A DNA stretch of 23,012 bases, taken from contig JAQXKW010000225.1 of the NCBI GenBank assembly GCA_029010655.1, positions 1 to 23,012 on the forward strand, written 5' to 3'. Positions 1-6,018 of the stretch are shown here, in pieces. The first letter of the stretch is position 1. Each line of letters begins with the position of its first letter. This stretch comes from Clostridia bacterium. Its GTDB lineage: Bacteria > Bacillota > Clostridia > Oscillospirales > CAG-272. Position numbers and translations under genes: made by a program. The notes beneath the pieces were generated by a model, which saw only the letters and a list, made by a program, of their open reading frames with translations, made no database searches and had not been told where the DNA came from.

Positions 1-7
1 GATAAGA

Positions 8-61
8 CCTCCTTGTTTTTTAGTTGTGTGGTCGGCAAACCACTTCTATTTTAACAAGGAG
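8..61 (-). promoter_or_regulatory. RBS-sequestering hairpin in the leader of the off-edge gene
   Basis: Bases 9-17 (CTCCTTGTT) and 53-61 (AACAAGGAG) are exact 9-bp inverted repeats, and inside them 28-32 (GTGGT) pairs with 39-43 (ACCAC). On the minus-strand RNA the 3' arm is the Shine-Dalgarno sequence itself, so the folded leader would block initiation of the gene off the left edge. On the plus strand the same stem is followed by TTTTTT (62-67), so it could also act as a terminator in that direction. Confidence 0.6.
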
Positions 62-104
62 TTTTTTCTTTGTCTACTTTTCCCATAGCTGTAAGCTTTT
101 TGTT

Positions 105-127
105 CCCCCGGCGTAGCCGGGGGTTTT
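105..127 (+). terminator. GC-rich hairpin with T run
   Basis: CCCCCGGC (105-112) pairs perfectly with GCCGGGGG (116-123) around a GTA loop and is followed by TTTT on the plus strand. No plus-strand gene ends here, which fits a structural hairpin at an IS end that also stops incoming transcription better than it fits a normal gene terminator. Confidence 0.55.
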
Positions 128-138
128 CTTCGGCGAGC

Positions 139-176
139 CAATAAAACTGCCCAAGTGTCCTTTAAGACACTTGGGC
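139..176 (-). terminator. Rho-independent terminator of mazF
   Basis: An 11-bp perfect stem, 149-159 with 166-176, with a 6-nt loop. On the minus strand it is followed by AGTTTTATT. It lies 15 bp past the mazF stop codon. Confidence 0.75.
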
Positions 177-190
177 AAAGCCCGCCGTTT

Positions 191-535
191 TTAACCTAAA
201 CCGAAGCTGACGCTTATAGCCTCGTTGACAGATTTCATCATATCGTCGTCCAAGTGTCCCATTTTTTCCTTGAGACGCTGTTTGTCGATAGTTCTTATCT
301 GTTCAAGAAGAACTACGGAATCCCTTTGCAGTCCCACTTTTTCCGCATATACGTCAATGTGCGTGGGAAGATTTGCTTTTCCCAGCTTTGATGTAATGGC
401 GGCGGCTATAACCGTGGGGCTGTACTTGTTGCCCACATCGTTCTGAACGATAAGTACCGGACGAAGTCCGCCCTGCTCGCTTCCCACCACGGGGCTAAGG
501 TCTGCGTAGAATATATCTCCTCGTTTGACTGTCAC
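191..535 (-). CDS. mazF: MazF/EndoA-family mRNA interferase (type II toxin)
   Basis: A 114-aa protein, the usual length of Firmicutes MazF (EndoA/NdoA), a sequence-specific RNase that cuts single-stranded mRNA. The family hallmarks are clear: the N-terminal GDIFYADL strand, the GLRPVLIVQND segment with Arg25, AAAITSK with Thr48 (Arg25 and Thr48 correspond to active-site residues of B. subtilis MazF), and the LLEQIRTID strand. The start is GTG at 535, preceded by GGAGTG at normal spacing. In many Firmicutes the antitoxin gene lies immediately upstream; here the 184 bp upstream contain no open frame long enough for one. It reads toward its own terminator at 139-176, and a separate terminator at 683-710 divides it from tagA, so it is probably transcribed alone. 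Family assignment is firm; biological role is inferred. Confidence 0.93.
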   Translation of the reverse strand: MTVKRGDIFYADLSPVVGSEQGGLRPVLIVQNDVGNKYSPTVIAAAITSKLGKANLPTHIDVYAEKVGLQRDSVVLLEQIRTIDKQRLKEKMGHLDDDMMKSVNEAISVSFGLG

Positions 536-604
536 AAAATCACACTCCGTTTTTATTTACTTCCGTTTCTGTTTTTAGTATTTCCGTGAAGAGGCGGTCT
601 TTAA

Positions 605-617
605 TCACAGTTTGTGA
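605..617. repeat. Short inverted repeat upstream of mazF
   Basis: TCACA and TGTGA flank a 3-base centre, an exact 5-bp inverted repeat about 70 bp upstream of the mazF start. It could be an operator, but it is short enough to occur by chance. The rest of 536-682 shows no gene and no promoter I would defend. Confidence 0.25.
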
Positions 618-682
618 AAAAAGTGGGCGTCTCTCGTTACCATAATATTCTTGTTGACGGAAAGTGATTTTATATGGCTAAG

Positions 683-710
683 AAAAACGCACCGCCGTGG
701 GTGCGTTTTT
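683..710 (-). terminator. Terminator after tagA
   Basis: An 11-bp perfect stem (683-693 with 700-710, A5 arm against T5 arm) with a 6-nt loop, lying 10 bp past the tagA stop. The minus-strand transcript ends in TTTTTC. The symmetric A/T arms would also let it work on the plus strand. Confidence 0.8.
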
Positions 711-719
711 CATTTGCGC

Positions 720-1490
720 TTATTTCTTTTTTATCTTATATTTCCATGTGCCGAAATAGAATTTCGGGAGCTTCATCATTCTGCCTATTCTTTTGGGCTC
801 GCAGAGAAGTCTGTAAAACCACTCAAGATTCAGCTTTATAAACAGCTTGGGGGAGCGTTTCAGGTTGCCGGAATACACGTCGAGACTGCCGCCCAAACCG
901 AGAAATATTTTAACATTAGGCAGTTTTTCACGGTTTTCGTATATCCATTTTTCCTGTAAAGGTGCGCCGAGACATACAAACAGAATTTCCGCACCCGACG
1001 CATTAACAGCCGCAAGAGTCTCCTCGTTTTCGGGACCCTCTTTTTTGCAGTAGCCGTCTTTTGTTCCGACGATTTTAATATCCCCATATTCCTTTTCAAA
1101 AACTTCCTTGCATTGGTCTGCAATAGAAACGCCGCTTTCTGTTCTTGTTTCGTCTTTGCCGCCGAACAGAAACACGGGAATACCTTTTCTTGCCGCCATA
1201 TCCAAGGTCTTTTTGCCAAGATCTATTCCCGCAACCTTGCCTTTGAGAGGCGTTCCGAGAATTTTTGCCGCTTTAACGACGCCTATTCCATCGGGAATTA
1301 TAAGCTCTGCGGAGTTAATCACACGGCAGAAGGTGTCGTCCTCGATACAAAGCTGAACGATTTCCGAGTTGGGCGTGAAAACGGCGGTTTTTTCGCCGCT
1401 GTCAAATCTTTCTTCAAGATATTTTGCCGCTTCGTCAAGGGTCAGATTGTCAAAGGAAACACCCCGAACATTAATTCTTTCACTATTCAT
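720..1490 (-). CDS. tagA: WecG/TagA/CpsF-family glycosyltransferase (GT26)
   Basis: A 256-aa protein of the WecG/TagA/CpsF family. The best known member, TagA/TarA, transfers N-acetylmannosamine from UDP-ManNAc to lipid-linked GlcNAc in wall teichoic acid linkage-unit synthesis, at the inner face of the membrane. Visible signatures are FTPNSEI (Thr39) and IPDGIGVV (Asp67), matching the conserved Thr/Asp active-site pair, a FLFGGKDE nucleotide-binding strand, CLGAPLQEKWI, LGLGGSLDVYSG, and a basic C-terminal tail (KRIGRMMKL onward) of the kind that docks these enzymes on the membrane. A TTG at 1505 would add five residues but has no ribosome binding site; ATG 1490, with GGAA upstream, is preferred. 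It is last in the unit with the ACP and acyl ligase genes. The exact acceptor sugar cannot be told from sequence; some relatives act in capsule synthesis. Confidence 0.9.
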   Translation of the reverse strand: MNSERINVRGVSFDNLTLDEAAKYLEERFDSGEKTAVFTPNSEIVQLCIEDDTFCRVINSAELIIPDGIGVVKAAKILGTPLKGKVAGIDLGKKTLDMAARKGIPVFLFGGKDETRTESGVSIADQCKEVFEKEYGDIKIVGTKDGYCKKEGPENEETLAAVNASGAEILFVCLGAPLQEKWIYENREKLPNVKIFLGLGGSLDVYSGNLKRSPKLFIKLNLEWFYRLLCEPKRIGRMMKLPKFYFGTWKYKIKKK

Positions 1491-1510
1491 AATTTCAGTT
1501 TCCAATTATA

Positions 1511-1530
1511 AAGGGGCTTTTAAGCCCCTT
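1511..1530 (-). terminator. Hairpin between acpP and tagA (partial terminator)
   Basis: AAGGGGCTT (1511-1519) pairs with AAGCCCCTT (1522-1530). On the minus strand it is followed by TATAATT, a weak U-tract, so it may attenuate rather than stop transcription from the acyl ligase promoter into tagA. The stronger T run is on the plus strand, where no gene needs it. Confidence 0.55.
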
Positions 1531-1533
1531 TTT

Positions 1534-1761
1534 TTATTTTGAATTCTTTTCCAGATATGTAATCACGTCGTTGACGGTTACAAAGCTTCTGATATCGTCG
1601 TCGCTGATTGCAACGCCGAATTTGTCCTCGCACAGAAGAACAAGATCGGCAAGCTCCAGAGAATTGATTCCCAAATCTCCGGAAAGCTGGGAGTCCGGTG
1701 TAACTGCGTCAGGGTCTACGTCCAGCTCGGACACGAGAATGTTTTTGATTTCTTCAAACAT
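1534..1761 (-). CDS. acpP: Acyl carrier protein
   Basis: A 75-aa acidic protein with the acyl carrier fold: helix I (residues 2-12), the loop with SQLSGDLGINSLE, helix II from Ser34, and EDKFGVAISDDDI leading into helix III/IV. Ser34 is the expected 4'-phosphopantetheine attachment site. The residue before it is Asn, where the common motif is Asp-Ser-Leu. It sits 28 bp downstream of an AMP-forming acyl ligase gene, which suggests a dedicated carrier that receives the activated acyl group rather than the general fatty-acid-synthesis ACP, though this is inference. Start ATG 1761 follows AAAGG. Confidence 0.92.
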   Translation of the reverse strand: MFEEIKNILVSELDVDPDAVTPDSQLSGDLGINSLELADLVLLCEDKFGVAISDDDIRSFVTVNDVITYLEKNSK

Positions 1762-1789
1762 GGTGATTAATGCCTTTCGTTTTGTTTGT

Positions 1790-3496
1790 TTATTTTATAA
1801 GGAACCGTTTGATTTTCTTGGTAAGAGTCTTTTCAAAGTCTTCATGCCTGATTTCAAAACGGTCGATATGCTTGTAAGAGGGAAGTGTGCGGTTAATCTG
1901 CGCTATCGCTTCCTTAAATATCATGCTTGCCGCCGCATCGGAAGTGCCCTCGCCCAGAACTTCATAGTCGGGAACGATAACGGCAACAATCTCCTGATTG
2001 CCCTCGGCGTTATCACGGGAAAGAACGATACACTCACGCACGGAGGTAAGTCTGTTCAGCCTTTCCTCCAGCTCCTCAGGGAATACGTTCTTGCCGTTAG
2101 ATGCGATTATAACATTTTTCAGTCTGCCGGTAATCTTAATATAACCGTTCTTGTCCATGGTGCCTATATCGCCTGTGCGGAACCAGCCGTCAGAGGTGAA
2201 GGCGGCCTTTGTAGCTTCGGGATTTTCGTAATAGCCAAGCATTACGTTATCGCCGCGCACAAGGATTTCACCGTCGCCGTTTTCGGAGTCGTCCAAGGGA
2301 ACGATTTTAACTTCACAGCAGTCCACGGGCTGACCCACGGAGTCAAACATAACCTTGCCGGGACGGTTAACCGCAACAAGGGGTGAACACTCGGTAATGC
2401 CGTAGCCCTGAACGACTGTTATACCGAAGGAATAGAAATCCTTAACGATTTGCGGGTCGAGAGGTGCGCCGCCCACAACGATACTTTTCAGTCTGCCGCC
2501 GAATACGGCAGTAACCTGTGCGAAAAACTTATCTCTGTTATCAACACCGATTTTCAGCAGGGAATCGCTGATTTTCATTGCGGCACGAACCTTTTTCTCT
2601 ATGCCCTTGCGGCGGATTTCAGCCCAAATCTTCTTATGAATAGTTTCAAGGAAAAGGGGTACAAGTACAAGACAGGTGGGCTTCTCCTCCTGAAATCTCT
2701 TTGTAGCGTAGCGGATACCGTCACAGATGAACACGGTAGCGCCAAGGTTTGTTGCGGAAATCTGTGCGGGAACCAGCTCATAGGTGTGATGTATGGGCAA
2801 AACGGAAACAAATACGTCATCCATGCCGTACTGAGTGGAATTACAGGAGGCGTTTGCGGCGGCTACAATGTTTTTCTGCGACAGCATAACGCCCTTGCTT
2901 GTGCCGGTGGTGCCGGAGGTAAAGAACAGGGCGCACATTTTTTCCATATCGATTTCGGCGTCGTTAAATCTGGTATCGCCTGCAGCAATGGCGTTGTTGC
3001 CCTCGGCAATAAAATCGCAGAAGGGAACTACTCTGTCGCCGGTGCTGTCGGCGGAAACGGGAATAAAGTATTCTATGAAATCGAGATAAGGCATTGCCTC
3101 CTCAATCTTTTTGTTCATGGCAGAGGTGTAAACTACTGCCGAACACTTTGCGATTTTCATGAAATTAGCCGCCTGCTCGGGGTCAAGCTCATGGTCAAGG
3201 GGCACAATCACACCGCCGCCGATAACAACGGAATGAAAGGCTGTCATCCATGCGGGATGAAGGTCGCCGATAACGGCAACATTCTTTCCGGCAAGACCCT
3301 TGCAGAAAAGCGCCGTTGTAAACGCCATAATGTCAGAGTACATTTCGTTAAAGGATTTTTCAATTCTTTTTCCGTTTTCAGGATAGATAAACTGAGCCTT
3401 ATCTCCAAAAGCTTCCGCATTGGTTCTTACAAGCTGACGGAAATTTTCTATTAATTTGGGTTTTGCAACGGGTTTTAAGTTATTGTACGTTCTCAT
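1790..3496 (-). CDS. AMP-forming fatty acyl-CoA/acyl-ACP ligase
   Basis: A 568-aa ANL-superfamily adenylate-forming enzyme that activates a carboxylic acid with ATP and passes it to a thiol. Motifs in order: TSGTTGTSKG phosphate loop (193-202), PIHHTYE (about 234-240), YGITEC (365-370), GWFRTGD (437-443), the hinge GRLKNVIIASNGKNVFP (about 457-473), and a C-terminal TKKIKR containing the catalytic-lysine position (Lys561). The length and the GKNVFPEELE motif fit long-chain acyl ligases rather than acetyl-CoA synthetase. There is no signal peptide. The ACP gene follows after 28 bp, so the acceptor may be that ACP rather than CoA. Start ATG 3496 follows GGAG, and the promoter at 3578-3606 serves the unit. 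Substrate chain length cannot be read from the sequence. Confidence 0.9.
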   Translation of the reverse strand: MRTYNNLKPVAKPKLIENFRQLVRTNAEAFGDKAQFIYPENGKRIEKSFNEMYSDIMAFTTALFCKGLAGKNVAVIGDLHPAWMTAFHSVVIGGGVIVPLDHELDPEQAANFMKIAKCSAVVYTSAMNKKIEEAMPYLDFIEYFIPVSADSTGDRVVPFCDFIAEGNNAIAAGDTRFNDAEIDMEKMCALFFTSGTTGTSKGVMLSQKNIVAAANASCNSTQYGMDDVFVSVLPIHHTYELVPAQISATNLGATVFICDGIRYATKRFQEEKPTCLVLVPLFLETIHKKIWAEIRRKGIEKKVRAAMKISDSLLKIGVDNRDKFFAQVTAVFGGRLKSIVVGGAPLDPQIVKDFYSFGITVVQGYGITECSPLVAVNRPGKVMFDSVGQPVDCCEVKIVPLDDSENGDGEILVRGDNVMLGYYENPEATKAAFTSDGWFRTGDIGTMDKNGYIKITGRLKNVIIASNGKNVFPEELEERLNRLTSVRECIVLSRDNAEGNQEIVAVIVPDYEVLGEGTSDAAASMIFKEAIAQINRTLPSYKHIDRFEIRHEDFEKTLTKKIKRFLIK

Positions 3497-3577
3497 ATTT
3501 CAGCATCTCCGATAATAATTGCCGGAAAATCCGGGCAAACTGAATTTTCGCAGTAATATTGCATTATATATAGTATT

Positions 3578-3606
3578 ATTATAAAGTTTTCGTCCTATTA
3601 TGTCAA
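3578..3606 (-). promoter_or_regulatory. Sigma-A promoter of the acyl ligase-acpP-tagA unit
   Basis: On the minus strand, TTGACA (3606-3601), a 17-bp spacer and TATAAT (3583-3578): a perfect consensus, giving a leader of about 75 nt before ATG 3496. It is divergent from the pot promoter about 80 bp away. Confidence 0.85.
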
Positions 3607-3684
3607 GCCAATTTTTGAAAAAAGGCAAATGTCATATTGCAAAAATATTTTTTAGCTGTTTTCGTAACTATTTGTAAATAATCA

Positions 3685-3712
3685 TTGACATTTGCTGAAA
3701 AATCTGTATAAT
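3685..3712 (+). promoter_or_regulatory. Sigma-A promoter of the potABCD operon
   Basis: TTGACA (3685-3690), 16-bp spacer, TATAAT (3707-3712). The predicted start is near 3719, about 315 nt upstream of the potA start codon. Confidence 0.85.
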
Positions 3713-3718
3713 GGACTT

Positions 3719-4034
3719 TGTCAAAATTTAATATGCACGATTTTTGCATCTGTGCTAACAGCGACGCCGAGGGCAAAGGTATCGGCGCCGTTCCTCAAAC
3801 ATCCCGGCATGGACGGATTAAAATTAAAACCGTTAACGCATAAGCGTTTGGGATGTTCACATGCGTCAGTTCCGAACAGGAACCGTTGACAAAATGTCAT
3901 GAGAAACCGTACGCTGCAAGCGAGACTTTTGCTTGTAACACACTCTTTGCGGGGGCTGCGGTCAGACGTATGTGAGTTCGCGCAGAGCTGTAATACGGCT
4001 TACGCGGTCTTGGCCGCAAAGGGGGATGCAAAAA
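3719..4034 (+). promoter_or_regulatory. Long structured 5' leader of potABCD, no known riboswitch recognised
   Basis: About 315 nt between promoter and potA without a convincing gene. Helices read by eye: 3761-3770 with 3782-3791 (ten pairs, one A-C mismatch); 3798-3805 with 3850-3857 (eight exact pairs) enclosing a hairpin 3835-3839/3844-3848; 3865-3873 with 3879-3883 plus 3887-3890, around a GAACA loop; 3917-3921 with 3931-3935; 3956-3960 with 3981-3985. Near the end, CCGC at 4014-4017 can pair either with GCGG at 4004-4007 or, as CCGCAAAG (4014-4021), with CTTTGCGG at 3945-3952; the second choice covers the start of the ribosome binding site AAAGGGGGA (4018-4026). No U-tract terminator is present. 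I recognise no TPP, cobalamin, SAM, guanidine, c-di-GMP or T-box consensus. Confidence 0.5.
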
Positions 4035-5162
4035 ATGGAAAACAAGAAACTAATTCAGCTTGAGAACATTTCTATGTCTTTCGACGGAGAAAAGGTTCTG
4101 GACAATGTGAGCCTGTCTATTGCAGACGGGGAATTTGTAACATTGCTGGGACCCTCCGGTTGCGGAAAGACCACAACTCTCCGTATCATTGCGGGATTTC
4201 TGGATCCCGATGAAGGAGAGGTTTTGTTTGATTCTCAGCGGATCAATGGTGTTCCGCCTCACAAACGTAAGGTGAACACCATTTTTCAGCGTTACGCACT
4301 TTTTCCGCACTATAACGTGTTTGAAAATATTGCGTACGGTCTGAAGGTGCGGCATGTGCCGAAGAACGAAATTAAAGAGCGTGTCTCGGAAATGCTGAAA
4401 ATGGTAAACCTTGAGGGCTTTGAACACCGACGAGTGTCAAAGCTTTCGGGCGGTCAGCAGCAGAGAGTGGCAATAGCACGGGCGGTTATTAACCACCCGC
4501 AGGTGCTGCTCCTTGACGAGCCCCTGGCGGCGCTTGACCTGAAGCTCCGAAAGGATATGCAGAAGGAGCTGAAGAATATCCAGAAGCAGCTTGGAATTAC
4601 CTTTATTTTCGTTACCCACGACCAGGAGGAGGCTCTCTCCATGTCTGATACGGTTGTGGTTATGGACAACGGAAAAATTCAGCAGATAGGCTCTCCTACC
4701 GATATATATAACGAGCCCGTCAACGCTTTTGTTGCCGACTTTATCGGCGAATCCAATATTCTTGACGGCGTTATGGCGTGCGACTATAAGGTCAGATTTG
4801 CCGGTCACAGCTTCGATTGCCTTGACGCAGGCTTTGAAAAAAACGAGGCGGTAGACGTGGTTATCCGTCCGGAGGACGTAGATATTGTTCCGTCTGATAA
4901 GGGTATGCTTACGGGCATGGTAACCTCCGTAACCTTTCTCGGAGTGCATTATGAAATAATTGTAGATATATGCGGCTTCAAATGGATGATTCAGACTACC
5001 GATTATTGTAGTGAGGGAGAGACCGTGGGTCTTTCTATCGAGCCTGACGCTATTCATATAATGAAGAAATCCGAGTATTCGGGCAGATACGGCGATTACA
5101 GCTCCTTCTCCGAGGAAATGGATACTATGAGTGAGATCCCGGAGGACGAGGAAGATGAGTAA
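4035..5162 (+). CDS. potA: Spermidine/putrescine ABC transporter ATP-binding protein
   Basis: A 375-aa ATPase of the CUT/PotA type that powers polyamine import. Walker A GPSGCGKT (39-46), Q-loop Gln85, signature LSGGQQQR (137-144), Walker B LLLDEP (158-163), and the H-loop in FVTHDQEEAL. The last third is the TOBE regulatory domain (AVDVVIRPEDVDIVP, then FLGVHYEI), ending in an acidic tail EDEEDE. The in-frame ATG at 4026 directly abuts the poly-G Shine-Dalgarno, so ATG 4035 (9 bases from it) is chosen; a much longer upstream frame has no support. It overlaps potB by 8 bp. Polyamine specificity rests on the full potABCD set including the PotD-type binding protein. Confidence 0.95.
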   Translation: MENKKLIQLENISMSFDGEKVLDNVSLSIADGEFVTLLGPSGCGKTTTLRIIAGFLDPDEGEVLFDSQRINGVPPHKRKVNTIFQRYALFPHYNVFENIAYGLKVRHVPKNEIKERVSEMLKMVNLEGFEHRRVSKLSGGQQQRVAIARAVINHPQVLLLDEPLAALDLKLRKDMQKELKNIQKQLGITFIFVTHDQEEALSMSDTVVVMDNGKIQQIGSPTDIYNEPVNAFVADFIGESNILDGVMACDYKVRFAGHSFDCLDAGFEKNEAVDVVIRPEDVDIVPSDKGMLTGMVTSVTFLGVHYEIIVDICGFKWMIQTTDYCSEGETVGLSIEPDAIHIMKKSEYSGRYGDYSSFSEEMDTMSEIPEDEEDE

Positions 5163-6018
5163 CACAAAGACAAAAAAGGGTTTTGAACGAAACCTTAAAA
5201 AGAATAGCATGGGAGCTACTTTTCTGAACATTCCCTATATTCTCTGGGCGGCAATATTCATAATCGTCCCCATGTTCATTGTGGCTTACTATGCTTTTAC
5301 AAACAATGCGGGAGAGTTTACCCTTGATAATTTCAACAAGCTCTCCCTGTACCGTGACAGCATTATAGACTCCTTCGTTTACGCCCTTGTGGCAACGGTT
5401 GTAACCCTTGTTCTGGCTTATCCTTTTTCATATTTCGTGGCAAGGTCCTCCGAGACGGTTCAGAAAATCATAATGATGCTGGTTATGCTTCCCATGTGGA
5501 TGAATCTGCTTATAATGACCTATTCCATTATGAATATAATCGAAACCAACGGTATTATTAACAGCCTGCTCGTTTCCATGGGATTTGATAAGCTGAAGAT
5601 TATCAATACTCCGGGTGCCGTAATATTCGGAATGGTATATAACTACTTTCCCTATATGGTTCTGCCTTTAGTATCCGTTTTGTCGAAAATTGACGACTCG
5701 CTTCTCGAAGCGTCGGCAGACCTCGGCTCAAACGCCGCCTCCCGTTTTTGGCGTGTTATACTGCCTCTCAGCGTTCCCGGCGTAATTTCCGGCTTTACAA
5801 TGGTGTTTGTCCCCTCCGTCAGTACCTTCTATATATCGCAGAAGCTGGGCGGAACAAATGTCAATATGATAGGCGATAGTATAGAAGCGCTTGTAAAGAG
5901 CGTCAATACTATCCATTTGGGTGCTATGCTGTCACTCGTGCTCATGGTGGTTATTCTTATCTGTATCATGGTGATGAACAGATTTTCCGATGATTCGGAC
6001 GGAGGTATCGTGCTGTGA
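5155..6018 (+). CDS. potB: Spermidine/putrescine ABC transporter permease
   Basis: A 287-aa inner-membrane permease with about six hydrophobic helices; the first is LNIPYILWAAIFIIVPMFIVAYYAF. The cytoplasmic EAA loop that docks on PotA reads LLEASADLGSNAASRFWRVILPLSVPG. The start ATG 5155 lies inside the last codons of potA (ATGAGTAA overlap) and follows GGAGGACGAGGA, which acts as the ribosome binding site, so the two are translationally coupled. A GTG eight codons earlier is less likely. Confidence 0.95.
   Translation: MSNTKTKKGFERNLKKNSMGATFLNIPYILWAAIFIIVPMFIVAYYAFTNNAGEFTLDNFNKLSLYRDSIIDSFVYALVATVVTLVLAYPFSYFVARSSETVQKIIMMLVMLPMWMNLLIMTYSIMNIIETNGIINSLLVSMGFDKLKIINTPGAVIFGMVYNYFPYMVLPLVSVLSKIDDSLLEASADLGSNAASRFWRVILPLSVPGVISGFTMVFVPSVSTFYISQKLGGTNVNMIGDSIEALVKSVNTIHLGAMLSLVLMVVILICIMVMNRFSDDSDGGIVL

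Larger units (their letters stand above)
1..130 (-). mobile_element. Probable left end of an IS200-like insertion sequence (transposase start off the left edge)
   Basis: Read on the minus strand, this stretch holds a GC-rich 8-bp perfect hairpin (105-123), then a long hairpin (9-61) whose 3' arm is a strong ribosome binding site, AAGGAGG at 8-14, pointing at a gene that must start just beyond base 1. A terminal GC hairpin followed by a hairpin hiding the transposase RBS is the known arrangement of the left end of IS200 (IS200/IS605 family). No transposase codons are visible, so the family is inferred from layout only. The outer boundary would lie between about 124 and 148, directly beside the mazF terminator. 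It could instead be the leader of an ordinary translationally controlled gene. Confidence 0.4.

Noticed and set aside
2450..3454. Long plus-strand frame opposite the acyl ligase gene
   Set aside because: It is the antisense shadow of a protein with complete ANL motifs, and its translation shows no domain.
3733..3843. A 36-codon frame beginning ATG CAC GAT TTT inside the pot leader, as a possible leader peptide
   Set aside because: There is no ribosome binding site, the start is only about 14 nt from the predicted transcript end, and the codons coincide with two strong predicted helices. Worth revisiting only if ribosome profiling shows it.
3692..3889. A 65-codon plus-strand frame over the pot promoter
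   Set aside because: It begins inside the promoter spacer upstream of the predicted transcription start and has no RBS or recognisable domain.
3886..3891. A second TTGACA in the pot leader as an internal promoter
   Set aside because: No acceptable -10 occurs 15-19 bp downstream; the bases are better used in the 3865-3890 hairpin.
3972..4034. N-terminal extension of potA by 21 codons
   Set aside because: The extension lacks an RBS, and PotA proteins begin close to the MENKKLIQLENIS region; the AAAGGGGGA Shine-Dalgarno serves ATG 4035.
3719..4034. The pot leader as a c-di-GMP-I riboswitch, because of GGGCAAA at 3771-3777
   Set aside because: Only that short string matches; the conserved receptor loop partner and the remaining core are absent.
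4437..5231. Long minus-strand frame opposite potA
   Set aside because: Antisense shadow of a fully motif-supported ABC ATPase; no RBS or domain.
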